Shown here: piece by piece, positions 24,957 through 35,861 of the stretch | Numbering within the stretch: the first letter of the stretch is position 1 | Layout: every line of letters begins with the position of its first letter | Source: Siphonodentalium dalli | Lineage: Eukaryota > Mollusca > Scaphopoda > Gadilida > Siphonodentaliidae | Reading direction: 5' to 3' | Assembly: GCA_032622095.1 (NCBI GenBank) | Contig: CP136066.1 | Location: forward strand, 230,456,961-230,520,960 | Length of the DNA stretch: 64,000 bases | Notes under the pieces: model-generated | Told to the model about the DNA's origin: nothing | Databases searched by the model: none | The model's input: the letters and a program-made list of their open reading frames with translations, nothing else | Program-made: the position numbers and the translations under genes

Positions 24957-25248
24957 ACTGAGTTTGACTGGTGTTGTGTTACGATAGGGTCCTCACCAGG
25001 GTACGTTAAGAATGAATTATCATACTAGTTTAGGAAATAAAAGTCGGGCGTTTGTCATTAACCCTTTCAGTGTCAGGGCCGATCTCATCGGCCCTAATTT
25101 ACGGTCTGTAAAATTTCGATGTCCATGAAAAACGTAAGATTCCCTGGCACTAAACCTACAAAATAAGTCTGTTAAAGAATATAAGAAAAAATTATTAAAA
25201 TTGTAAAAAATTGTAATAAATAATAACAAATGATGAAAAATTGTTAGG

Positions 25249-25315
25249 CCAATGCATTCTCTTATATATGCGAGGCGACCTATGGTCGACTCGCATATAT
25301 AAGAGAATGCATTGG
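25249..25315 (-). repeat. 67-bp palindrome, single copy (left arm)
   Basis: Starts CCAATGCATTCTC and ends with its complement; core GAGGCGACCTATGGTCGACTC. Same length and sequence as the paired copies elsewhere. It is preceded by AAAAATTGTTAGG, the usual inner flank of a pair. Confidence 0.9.
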
Positions 25316-25501
25316 CACAATTTTTAGAACTTGTACCTTTATCACAAAAACCGGTGAGACTGACCAATTCAGCGCTAGTAATGGTCGTTGATCACCATTT
25401 TGTAATGAGTGTAATGACCGTAATAAATGCTTGACCATAAAATAACACGAAATAATGTCACAAAAATATTCTAACGTAGGATTTGTGATTTTATTTTTCA
25501 G

Positions 25502-25656
25502 ATGAAATGCCTGAAAACAAGTCAGTTGTGTTATGTAGCACCTGTGGCAAGCAGTTTGGGTCGAAGTCAGGCCTCAGTGCTCATACACGTGGCTACAGGA
25601 AAGAGGATTTAAGATTTATGGTTGTTTTTATATTGAATAAAAAGATAATCTTGTAA
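25502..25656 (+). pseudogene. C2H2 zinc-finger terminal exon, finger broken (left arm)
   Basis: An acceptor-like TTATTTTTCAG precedes a frame reading DEMPENKSVVLCSTCGKQF and then a finger of form C-x2-C-x12-H. The fourth ligand expected three residues later is Tyr, not His (HTRGY). The frame stops at 25654-25656, with AATAAA at 25636 overlapping its end. It looks like a captured or decayed last exon of a zinc-finger gene. No neighbouring exons were found. The same exon is mirrored at 41591-41745. Confidence 0.5.
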
Positions 25657-25674
25657 CATTATTTTATAACTATG

Positions 25675-25896
25675 TTAGTTGGTCACACCATCATAGTTTG
25701 TTTTACATAAATTGCATATACTGGGTACTATATCTGCAGGAAGTAATCCGTGTTGTGGGAGGCATATCCTGCAATAATCATTACCCGACCCGCGTCTTCT
25801 GAATCTATATGGCTTCCTCGACCAAATTGTAGACAGTGCCGCGCTTGGTGCAGTACGAAAAGTTCCTACATATATAAAAGGGATTAACTTGGGCAA
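25675..25896 (-). other. Small unrecognised ORF (left arm)
   Basis: 73 codons on the minus strand with a CRICLPQHG...CNLC pattern of paired cysteines that could be a zinc-binding remnant. I do not recognise it. Mirror at 41351-41572. Confidence 0.25.
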
Positions 25897-26390
25897 AAGT
25901 TGCCAAAAATGTGAAAATAAGAGTCACTCAAACACTAATTATGCGAATATACAGCTTAGAGATAAATTGACAACGGTCTAATAATTAAGATATTATGGTT
26001 ACATGGGCATATGTATCTATCAGAAATGTTTCTTGGTTTGTTGAGGTATAATTATGAATGTGCATGGGGTAGGTGTCATGCATTTAGTGAAACCCGAATG
26101 GTATGATACTTACCTCGCTGGTACTTAGACCTACATCAATAAAGAAATCCACGACTCCACAATGGCAAATAATCCTCAAATTTTGAAACGTGTAGATGAT
26201 AATTAAACGAGTATCTGTCTGATGGAGAAAGACGGAGTTGTCTGCGATATAGCTTTATTTGCGTTATAGAGTTATTGAGTTATTATTACGTTTAGTTAGA
26301 TGCCACTCCGACTAAATACAAATTATTCATGTATATCTTGTTTTCTGTCTTCGATCAGAGCGGTTTGTGAGCTGTTTATATGTGAACCAT

Positions 26391-29300
26391 TTAGTCCACA
26401 GATTCTAGCCGCATCAGATCCGTATATATGTTCCACAGCTTGAATGAATTGCGAGCAAAAAACAAGGCGAAATGCTTAATATCATTTACGAGGTCGCGAA
26501 TGGGTGGCGGGATACATGCAAGAAATATCATCAATTGATCTATGGGGTTCAAGTTGTCAATATATAAGAAACATGGTATACCGAAATCCTCTATGACGTT
26601 GAACCATATTTCGATTCTTGTTTCGGCTAAGGCGGGACATAAGAGAATTGCATGCTCGATTTCGTTTTCAAAAAGTTTATGACATATCTGACACTTCCCG
26701 TGTACTGGGGACAAGGCCCGGGCCAGGATTTTGGCTATTTCAAGAAATTCAAGCTTATGTTGAGGATAGCTTCTACATGCTAGCCAAAGGGGTGAAATTG
26801 ACAGTGAACTATGATTATTTGCGAATGGAACTAGGGAATGTTCATTTCGTAATCTTGTCTGCCATGACTGCTCGTTTGGTTGTTTGATTTATGTTACTAT
26901 GAGGGATTTCCATGTCTCTTTGGATGGGAAGTGTCCTTCTTCTAGAAATGATGTTAGATAAGGTGTGAGGTTATAGTTGTCAAGAATTCTCATGAGTTCT
27001 GAAATAAACGATGCATTACAATTAGGTTGTTGAATGTGACTCTTAAGACGGAACATGAAAATCGTTTTCGATGGCTTTTCATGTGCCGTCCTGCAAAGAC
27101 ACCAAGCAGACTAAGTTTTCTCTTGTCAAAAACTGCTGATAGAGGGGATAGTCCTAGCAAGCCTTGTACCACATCTGAGCTCGCCCTATAAGGGAGTCCT
27201 TGAATTTTTTTTAAGCAAAACCTGTGAACTTTTTCCAATGAGTTTTCATTTGTCAAAGATATGGCGCAAAGGAATTCAGACCCATATAGGCCTTTGGGTA
27301 AAACTATAGCGTTGTACAAAGTATTTGAACTGAGGGGCGTTATGCCACCGGCATACATACCAGCGTTACTTAACATGAGATACGTCAAGCGTATTTTGTG
27401 GCATATGTGATCAGTTAGATGGTTGCCCATGTTAATGTTTTGTAATGGGATTCCAAGGGTGTGACCTGATCTGATTCCGACACGTGTTCATCATTTATTA
27501 TCAATACAACTGTTTCTCGGGATTTTTGTTATGAAGATGGTTCATTAAAGATGACTACTTTGCATTTATCCTGGTTGTATTTGAATCTCCATTTCTGACT
27601 GTATGAACTGAATAGGTTACACAAAGTTTGGAGGCCAGAAGAGGTTAGAGACAAGAGAGTGATATCATCGGCTTGGGTTGGAATGCACAACACGCAGAAC
27701 CCACTCGCAAACCATGGTGACTGTTTTCAAGTTGGAAAATTAGCGCATCGATGAAGATCATGTAAAATAAGGGGGAGAGTATATTTCGTTGACGCATTCC
27801 CTGTTGTATATCGACGTATCGCGAAATCGAACCATTTAATTGAACAGAGCATTTTATTCCACTTAACAAAGAACTGATAATATGCCATATTTTACCAGTG
27901 AATCCACGTTGATAGAGTTAGAGCAGGAGACCGTGAATCCAAACTGTGTCAAATGCTTTACGGACATCTAAAAAAACAAGCAAACAGTGGGCTGTGATTT
28001 TCGGCCGTGAAGGCGATACTTTCCTGAATTATGAAGGACGACGTGAGGCAGCTAACACCTTTTTGAAATCCATGATGCAGTGGATGTACTTTGGTGAGAT
28101 CTGTTGAAAAGGTTTCAAGACGGTTCAAAATAATTTTTTCAAAAACTTTATATGGAACAGGGAGCATTGTAATAGCACGATAATTATCGAATTGTTTTTT
28201 GGATTTATCGCCTCCTTTGAAAAGCGGTACCATAAGGCCGAGTTTGGCTCGTGTTGGGACATGGTTGAGTTCAACCATTTTGGACATTAATGTTGCAACT
28301 GTGTTCTGCTGGCGCTCTCCACCATAAATTATATGTTCATAACTTAAGGTGTCTAATCCAGGAGCCTTGCCTTTCTTGGCATTGTGCAGTACATATTGAA
28401 CTTCGTCAATAGATACATTGAAACATAAATCTGCATCACGGTCGCTATATCCGTGCGACGAGCGTATGTTCTCTATTTCAGCGTTAACATAATATGAAAA
28501 GTGTTTTTCGTCAAAATCGTTAGATTTTAATGGGTAATAGAGGTTCTCATAGTAAGAAGACCATCCTTCAATTACCGCCTGTGGGTCTCTAAGCGTGGAA
28601 CCGCTTACTTCAAATAAACTGTTTGATGCGGTTTGCCGTTGAACTTTCCTTTTGTTGAAAGCCCTAATAAAGCTGTTTATGTCAAGTTCGGCCATTTTGT
28701 CTAGCTTGTCATCCATTTCTTTGAGATAAAGCTCATTCGATTTGCCGAATTGTGCACGAAAGAGACATTTTGCGTCTTCATCTGATCGATACGCAATGTG
28801 TGACTCCTCCCTTGGTCTCCCGGCAGAGATCCACACTTGACGCGCTGATGTCATATTATGATGCAGTTCTTTTAAGGTATCATTCCAAAAAGGTCTGAGG
28901 TGGCGATTGAACCTCCTAGACGGTATGACTTGTTGTGTGGCATTTCTTATAACTGACACAATTTCATCATAGTAGCTATCAAGCTGATCTACGGTTTGAA
29001 TGCATCTATCATGTAAGTTGAAATTTATAAATGATTGGTAGGCGTTGATCAATTCAGGAGATGCACTAAAGTGTTTCCAATGGATTCTTTTGGTTGCAAA
29101 AGGTGTTTTATTGGGGCACGAAATTGTGGCGTAACAAATTTGTGTGGGTATGATGATGTGGTCGATTATAGTTCCTGGGCCCCCATCGGCGGGAATAAAC
29201 GTTTGCATAATGGCGAGGAATGGATAGTCGTCAGTTTGCACTTTCTCAGAAATCGCGACAATGTTTTATTCCTTCCCCCCGTTTTCTCCGGGTTCCCATT

Positions 29301-29770
29301 GAAATCACCAATCAGAACGATATGACCTAGTGAACTGAATGTGGAGAAGATATCGTTCAGTTTCTGGATGCATTCCTGGTAAATTTGACGGTATGATTTG
29401 TGGAAGGTAGATATACTTGGAAGATGTACAAAAACACGCCAGGTTCTAATTGCATTTGTATTCCACAGACTCTGTCGTCATTAAGTTCAAGAACTGTTAT
29501 ACGTTCGCTCAGTGTCTTTTTCCACATGAGACATATACCACCTTTGTATCTCCCCCTCTGCATCGGGAGGCGTTGTGATGAATCACAGACTGCGTTGTCC
29601 TCGTACGAAGGGCTGACAGTATCGAGAAAGTGGACATTATGTGCATGTAACCAGTGCTCAGATATTCCACATATGTCGATGTCGAATTCACTGAGCAGCT
29701 TGTTCAAATATAAGCTACTGGATAACATGCCAGTGCAATTCCAAGTAAGTAAATTTAGCATCATATGCAT
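26391..29770 (-). mobile_element. Dead non-LTR retrotransposon (left arm copy)
   Basis: Mirror image of the element at 37477-40856, with the same frameshifts. See that entry for domains. Reading order on the minus strand is endonuclease (29770-29357 and on), RT (29241-27645), thumb (27430-26990), C-terminal zinc motif (26714-26391). Confidence 0.85.
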
Positions 29771-29841
29771 GTATAGTGTTGTAAAAAAGACATAAATAAG
29801 ACCAACAGTGCGTGCACACTATAATCACCCGTTTGGAAGCC

Positions 29842-29845
<4 letters not shown>

Positions 29846-29924
<79 letters not shown>
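29846..29924. repeat. (TA)n microsatellite (left arm)
   Basis: Interrupted once by GC (TAGCTA). It differs by 2 bp from the mirror tract at 37323-37402, the only arm difference I found. Confidence 0.9.
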
Positions 29925-29926
<2 letters not shown>

Positions 29927-30598
29927 TAGCAGGTGGACCCGACTTCGTCCGGGCTGTTTCCCCTCTGCTTTTCGGCGAATTGCGCGATTTTACCTTGAAT
30001 TGTCCATTTTGAAGGTCAAGGTCAGGTGCGGTCACGATTTGACCCGTCCAAAACACTGCCCGGACAAAACTACCGACAAAAGTACCCGTCGATATCGGGT
30101 TTTACCCGATTTGTTTTACCACATTTGACCTCGAATTGATCATTTTGAAGGTCAAGGTCAGGTCGGGGTCACTATTCGAACCGTCGAAAAAACTCAGTGG
30201 AGAAAAGTAACCCTACATATCAAATTTCGTCGAAATTCCATCAAAATTCGCGATTTGACCTTGAATTGACCCGATTTCAAGGTCAATGTCACGTCGCACG
30301 GGCAAAGCAATAGGCTTACGACACTCCCCACACGAAAATATCCCTAGACACTAATTTTCATCGAAATCCCGTGATACTCGGGCGTTTGACCTTGAAATGA
30401 CCCGATTTCAAGGTCAATGTCACGTCGCATGGGCAAATTAATAGGCCCATGCCAGTCACTGGCCGAAAGTATCCCCACATACCAAGTTTCATTGAAATCG
30501 GCTCGGCCGTTTTCGAGTCCATCGCGAACACACACACACACAGACAGATCTTCCAAAATATACAATAGATATATCGCTCTCACGCTCGTTACTCCGTC
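29925..30598 (+). repeat. Short interspersed repeat with TCAAGGTCA motifs (left arm)
   Basis: It begins CTAGCAGGTGGACCCGACTT after the (TA)n and ends with TTTCATTGAAATCGGCTC, GCCGTTTTCGAGT, (CA)n and ACAGACAGATC, an ending common to 3' modules of RTE-like and SINE-like invertebrate repeats. TCAAGGTCA occurs at 30016, 30152, 30277 and 30408. Mirror at 36651-37322. Confidence 0.65.
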
Positions 30599-31387
30599 AC
30601 ACTTATCATCGATGCATCGTTGTATTTTAATGTCATTATCATCAAATTTCTGAGAGTTTTCAGTCACGATTCCATTCACGTCATTGAGAGTGGCCTTTAT
30701 TTCCTCGATTTCTGAAGTGATCACTCGCAGAACAGTTTGGTCGGATTCTCGCATATCCAGGTTCGTCTCATTGTTAGTCACACGGTCATCGAGTTTGGTT
30801 ATCGACTCATGAAGCGCTAGAAGTCTCTCCAATATCTTATTATTGGATTCCTGATTCTGTTTAAGAAGACACAAGACTTCGTTCTTAAAGGCACACGAAT
30901 CATCTGACACACAGAGTGGGGGAGAGGTTTCCGGACATATGCTGGCTCTATCATTTTGAGAAATGAAGCTTGGCTGCAATAATGTTTGTGTCATATTGCG
31001 ACTTGAGCTGATCAGGTCAGTTAACACAGTGTATCCGTCGACAAGGAACATCATCATAGTGTAAATATCCTCTGCTAGTTTATCTGCTAAGGTAAGACGC
31101 CCTTTAGTACTGGTGTCACGACGCATTTTAAGTGTGCTCTGAGGACCATATTTGTAAGAGTTTTCTGCTTTTACTTCAACGAATATGACATCTCTCATTT
31201 GGAGGAGGATGGAGTCTGTAAATAGTTTGTTTTCAATACGGATATGTGTAGTCAAATAATCATATAATGATATCGAACATATATTATCACATTCATTGGT
31301 TTTATTTATCAATGTCAGGTAAACTTCGTATACAGGCAGTTTTACCAAACATAGAATTTTTATTAGGCACCTAAAGTAAAATATCAA
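30344..31387 (-). CDS. Coiled-coil ORF, possibly LINE ORF1-like (left arm)
   Basis: Mirror of 35862-36905; see that entry. The 3' ~250 bases run into the short interspersed repeat, so the natural end is lost. Confidence 0.35.
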   Translation of the reverse strand: MIFYFRCLIKILCLVKLPVYEVYLTLINKTNECDNICSISLYDYLTTHIRIENKLFTDSILLQMRDVIFVEVKAENSYKYGPQSTLKMRRDTSTKGRLTLADKLAEDIYTMMMFLVDGYTVLTDLISSSRNMTQTLLQPSFISQNDRASICPETSPPLCVSDDSCAFKNEVLCLLKQNQESNNKILERLLALHESITKLDDRVTNNETNLDMRESDQTVLRVITSEIEEIKATLNDVNGIVTENSQKFDDNDIKIQRCIDDKCDGVTSVRAIYLLYILEDLSVCVCVRDGLENGRADFNETWYVGILSASDWHGPINLPMRRDIDLEIGSFQGQTPEYHGISMKISV

Positions 31388-32466
31388 AACAACACCTAAG
31401 TCAGTGGTACGATAAAGAAGTTCAGCTGTATGTTTTTATTACAACATAGCTGTAATTTCTAGTATTAAAAGTGTGCTCAATAAAGTTTGTTTTGTCATTT
31501 ATGCTCCTTTGGAATTTGGATGTTATTTAATTCTGTTTAGGTATTTGCGATGGCTGCACTGCTAAATTTGGACTCACAACCAAAGACAAATTACAATAAG
31601 AGAAATACAATAAATAAAGTTGATGTGCAATAAAACAGATAGTTATGTCTGGCCTCTTGTAAAGTGTTGTGTCACTAATAAGATCTTTAATTCGCATACG
31701 ATATACACGTTAAAGCGTTTACAAGTGTCCGGCATCGAAAAACAGACCAAAGGTTTTGGTAGTATACAGGCTAGCACTGCACCTTGCATGTACTGTAAGT
31801 GATTATAATGTACTACGACTTATATTCCACCACTGTGACCTTGAAATTAGGAAAAATGCCTGATAGCAAATTTAATGCTGAGGCATGTTAGATTGCAAAT
31901 ATTGCCACGGCATTTTCCACGGCATTGCATATATTGCCATGTCTAATATCGAGGACTGAGTGTGTTAATTACAATTTACATGTAAATATACACGTATCAT
32001 TCAGTTGCTTTCAGTTGTTCATGCTAGGAGGTGCATGATTGCCAGTTAAGTTTGTAACAACATGTTTATACATGCACATGGGAATCATCAGTGGTTTTCA
32101 AAACTATCATACTATGTCAAATGTGTCATGAAACTATAAATGTTATCTTTGTGGTGAATGGCCTTAGGTCAAAACAAAAAACTTCTCTGTTTCCGATAAT
32201 ATTTGGAAAATATTCCAGACAGGCAGGGATTTTTTTTTTTAAACTTTAAGCCACAAGTACCATAATAGAGTAGTCATGGTGCCATGAAACAACTACTATA
32301 ATAATTAATATACACAACTACTTTAATAATTAATATACGCAACAACTACTATAATAATTAATAATTTCACATAAATCTCCTATCACCAAATAATTATCGT
32401 CTTGGCTCCATGAGAGGAGGCTTCATTTGTATCATAATGTTGTGTTGGGTATACATAATATACATA
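31388..32466. other. Inner part of left arm, no gene seen
   Basis: Ordinary AT-rich sequence mirrored at 34783-35861. A segment near 31850-31925 (mirror 35320-35400, with AAATTTGCTATCAGGCATTT on that strand) resembles 60625-60665, so it includes a dispersed repeat. No ORF of note. Confidence 0.5.
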
Positions 32467-32539
32467 CATACATATACAAATATACGGAAGTAAGTCGCAG
32501 TGACTTGTATAGTTATGTTACTGTTGTCATCAAAATCGT

Positions 32540-32712
32540 ATCTTATGTTCCACAGGTGAGCATTTAAGCGATCTTTGAATTTGTCGGGGTGATGTGAGTC
32601 TATACAACAAATCTGGTCAGATTATTCCAACTGTTCAAAATTCGCTGCGAAAAGAAGTTCAACCGAACGTCCTTCCTGCATTGGTCTATTTGGAATTTAT
32701 AACCGTGGATTC
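32540..32712 (-). pseudogene. C-terminal fragment of a CR1-like RT
   Basis: Minus-strand translation gives LTRIHGYKFQIDQCRKDVR followed by NFFSQRILNSWNNL, the conserved end of CR1/jockey-group RT proteins (the RxxFFSxRxxxxWNxL pattern). It is cut on the upstream side by the MITE segment that starts at 32718. Confidence 0.6.
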
Positions 32713-32717
32713 TAGTT

Positions 32718-32940
32718 AGGGTTCGCGCTGCCACTTGCCACATTTGCCAATGGCAAAAATAATTCACATTTGGCAAAACTATTTTCATTTGGCAACAGTT
32801 TTGGCAAGTCACTTTTAATTCCTGAATAAAGTTGAAAAATATCGGTCAATCAATACCCTTCTTTCTAGGAAACTATTACAAGAGAATTACATTGGTGGTG
32901 TTTTATAAACGTTAACACATCCATTAAGATGCAGGTAATC
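32718..32940 (+). mobile_element. TTGCCAA MITE, partial copy
   Basis: AGGGTTCGCGCTGCCACTTG and the following ~220 bases match 53657-53880. The remainder is missing because the LINE tail begins at 32941. Confidence 0.7.
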
Positions 32941-34682
32941 AATTCAATTCAATTCAATTTTAATAGTAACTCTGGTCATCATGAAAGACATTACAGAGAC
33001 AATACATATGACACAATTACGTATCATCAATACATGTACATGTATACATACACATAAAATCATTATGATAAATATTATAATACATCGATGTCGCGTTTAA
33101 TGGGTGTATACTTGTTTACTCATCATAATCAGATAATATATTTACCAATATATGGTATATGGTGTGTATCAACGAATTTATATTTACTAATATACATGTG
33201 TGTACACGAGCACCTACAAAAGTGAACGCGCACACATGCGCGTAAGCCTCAGGAGTTTCTGAAAATTTCCAAAATCTTTTTAATAAATATCGAAAGGTTT
33301 TTTGTTTTGCGCTCGCTATTTTGATTGAATAATTGGTTCAACTTCAAAGTGTTTGGTCTATTGAAGTAGTATGGTTTGATGTATCTTATTCTCAGTCCCT
33401 TTAATTTTTCACACTTCAAAATAACGTGGAATTCATCTCCTAACTCTGCGTTACATAATGAGCACTTTCTTTCCGAATAGTCTCGATTTGTCCATGATCC
33501 TTCTTCGATTGGTAATTTATGATTTCTTGTCCGGAATCTCATGAGAGCGTGTATCATAGATGTATCGCTGGATGACAAATATTGTTCGCGGACAAAGTTA
33601 TCTTTCACGACTCGATAAAAGGTAAATTTGTTTGATACAGCTATTGCGGTTCTCCATTGTTGTGAGTATATATCAGTTAGTCTCATTCTGACAGAGTCGC
33701 GAAATTGATTGAGGTTATCGACCAGCTGATAGGTCCAGCTGTTACCCATGCCGATTGCGTTAAGGGTGTTATGCTGCCCAGCAATCCATGGGAACTTCTT
33801 ATTATCATAATAAGACATCAGCATAATATAATACAATGCGAGTGGCGTTCTATTTGTCGTCATTGTGTTGAGCTTGCCCCAATAAGACAAGTAACATGTT
33901 TTTATTCTTACTGATATGGGACACATGCCGAGTTCTCCATATATGAATGCACTAGGTGTAGATTTTTTAAGCTTTAAGGTGTATTTCAAAAACCAAATTT
34001 CGAGTTTTTCAAAACATGTCGTGTTTTCGTGTCCCCATACCTCGGCTCCATATGTCATGATTGGGATAATCGATTTTTCATAGATATCAAGGGTTGTGGC
34101 TATAGTTAGTTTATTCACGCGTACTTTATTAAGGAGGGCGTACATTGCCACTTTAGCACTTTTAGTCCTTGTGTTTTTTTCTAGTGTGAATAGTCCATTT
34201 CTATGGAATGTCGTACCTAGGTATTTGTAACTATTTACTATCTCCAGTTCATGTCCAATTATTGAAAATTTACCGCTATTCAGACTTTTGTTTTTTCGTC
34301 CAAATATAAGTATCTTGGTTTTCGATGTATTGACATTTAATTTCCACGTGTTGCAATATATAGAAAATTTATCAAGCATGTTCTGTAAGCTGTCACGTGA
34401 GTTAGCGAGGAGTACAGTGTCATCTGCATAAATTAGGAGAAATAGTTTTAAGTAAAGTCCGGTATCAAATTCTTCTGGAACTTTAATGTCGATTCCATTG
34501 GATCCATGCTCACGAAGATGATTTTCAAGATCGTTTAGGTATATTGCAAATAGTATCGGCGAAAGACTGTCTCCTTGTTTTAGGCCAATTTTGCTTGGAA
34601 AAAAGTCTGAATCTTCGTTTCCAATGCGTACGCAAAGTTTTATGTCATTATACATAGATCGTATTACATCTAAGAGTTTACC
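32941..34682 (-). mobile_element. 5'-truncated LINE in the spacer
   Basis: Minus-strand element with a 3' pentanucleotide tail (seen as AATTCAATTC at 32941 on the plus strand), a ~290-bp 3' UTR and the C-terminal part of an RT protein. Homology starts abruptly at 34682: the codon upstream of GKLLDVIRS is a stop and nothing recognisable follows. Classic 5' truncation of a target-primed insertion. No clear target duplication was found. Confidence 0.8.
33249..34682 (-). pseudogene. RT C-terminal half, uninterrupted frame, 5'-truncated
   Basis: About 477 codons without a stop or frameshift. Counting from the Met at 34655: QGDSLSP (27-33), IYADDTVLLA with catalytic Asp-Asp (78-79), YKYLGTTF, the thumb with YGAEVWG, and a C-terminal zinc-like motif C398-x2-C401-x8-H410-x4-C415. 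Endonuclease and the first RT motifs are missing. The intact frame suggests a younger insertion than the elements in the arms. The RT type differs from the CR1-like element at 8541, and the clade is not certain. Confidence 0.8.
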
Positions 34683-34782
34683 TTAAAATGTTCTCGCTAA
34701 AATAAGCACGTAATCGACCTATAATGTGCAAATAGGTTCGCATTGAATTATTTTATTCTGAAATAAGCAGATAATGGACTCT

Positions 34783-35861
34783 TATGTATATTATGTATAC
34801 CCAACACAACATTATGATACAAATGAAGCCTCCTCTCATGGAGCCAAGACGATAATTATTTGGTGATAGGAGATTTATGTGAAATTATTAATTATTATAG
34901 TAGTTGTTGCGTATATTAATTATTAAAGTAGTTGTGTATATTAATTATTATAGTAGTTGTTTCATGGCACCATGACTACTCTATTATGGTACTTGTGGCT
35001 TAAAGTTTAAAAAAAAAAATCCCTGCCTGTCTGGAATATTTTCCAAATATTATCGGAAACAGAGAAGTTTTTTGTTTTGACCTAAGGCCATTCACCACAA
35101 AGATAACATTTATAGTTTCATGACACATTTGACATAGTATGATAGTTTTGAAAACCACTGATGATTCCCATGTGCATGTATAAACATGTTGTTACAAACT
35201 TAACTGGCAATCATGCACCTCCTAGCATGAACAACTGAAAGCAACTGAATGATACGTGTATATTTACATGTAAATTGTAATTAACACACTCAGTCCTCGA
35301 TATTAGACATGGCAATATATGCAATGCCGTGGAAAATGCCGTGGCAATATTTGCAATCTAACATGCCTCAGCATTAAATTTGCTATCAGGCATTTTTCCT
35401 AATTTCAAGGTCACAGTGGTGGAATATAAGTCGTAGTACATTATAATCACTTACAGTACATGCAAGGTGCAGTGCTAGCCTGTATACTACCAAAACCTTT
35501 GGTCTGTTTTTCGATGCCGGACACTTGTAAACGCTTTAACGTGTATATCGTATGCGAATTAAAGATCTTATTAGTGACACAACACTTTACAAGAGGCCAG
35601 ACATAACTATCTGTTTTATTGCACATCAACTTTATTTATTGTATTTCTCTTATTGTAATTTGTCTTTGGTTGTGAGTCCAAATTTAGCAGTGCAGCCATC
35701 GCAAATACCTAAACAGAATTAAATAACATCCAAATTCCAAAGGAGCATAAATGACAAAACAAACTTTATTGAGCACACTTTTAATACTAGAAATTACAGC
35801 TATGTTGTAATAAAAACATACAGCTGAACTTCTTTATCGTACCACTGACTTAGGTGTTGTT
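34783..35861. other. Inner part of right arm, no gene seen
   Basis: Mirror of 31388-32466; same content. Confidence 0.5.

Larger units (their letters stand above)
24684..32466 (+). repeat. Left arm of giant inverted repeat
   Basis: Every position x pairs with 67247-x in the outer part and 67249-x inside the (TA)n tract, so the arms differ by only 2 bp of (TA)n in the parts I compared. The arm starts at the gap, so its outer end is not seen. The symmetry stops at 32466/34783 after the shared GGGTATACATAATATACAT. Confidence 0.95.
32467..34782. other. Spacer of the giant inverted repeat
   Basis: 2,316 bp with no symmetric partner. It contains a CR1-like C-terminal fragment, a partial TTGCCAA-type MITE and a 5'-truncated LINE, all described separately. 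Sequence 34683-34782 shows nothing recognisable. Confidence 0.85.

Noticed and set aside
29715-30128. ORFs over the (TA)n tract in both arms
   Set aside because: Ile-Tyr repeats from a microsatellite.
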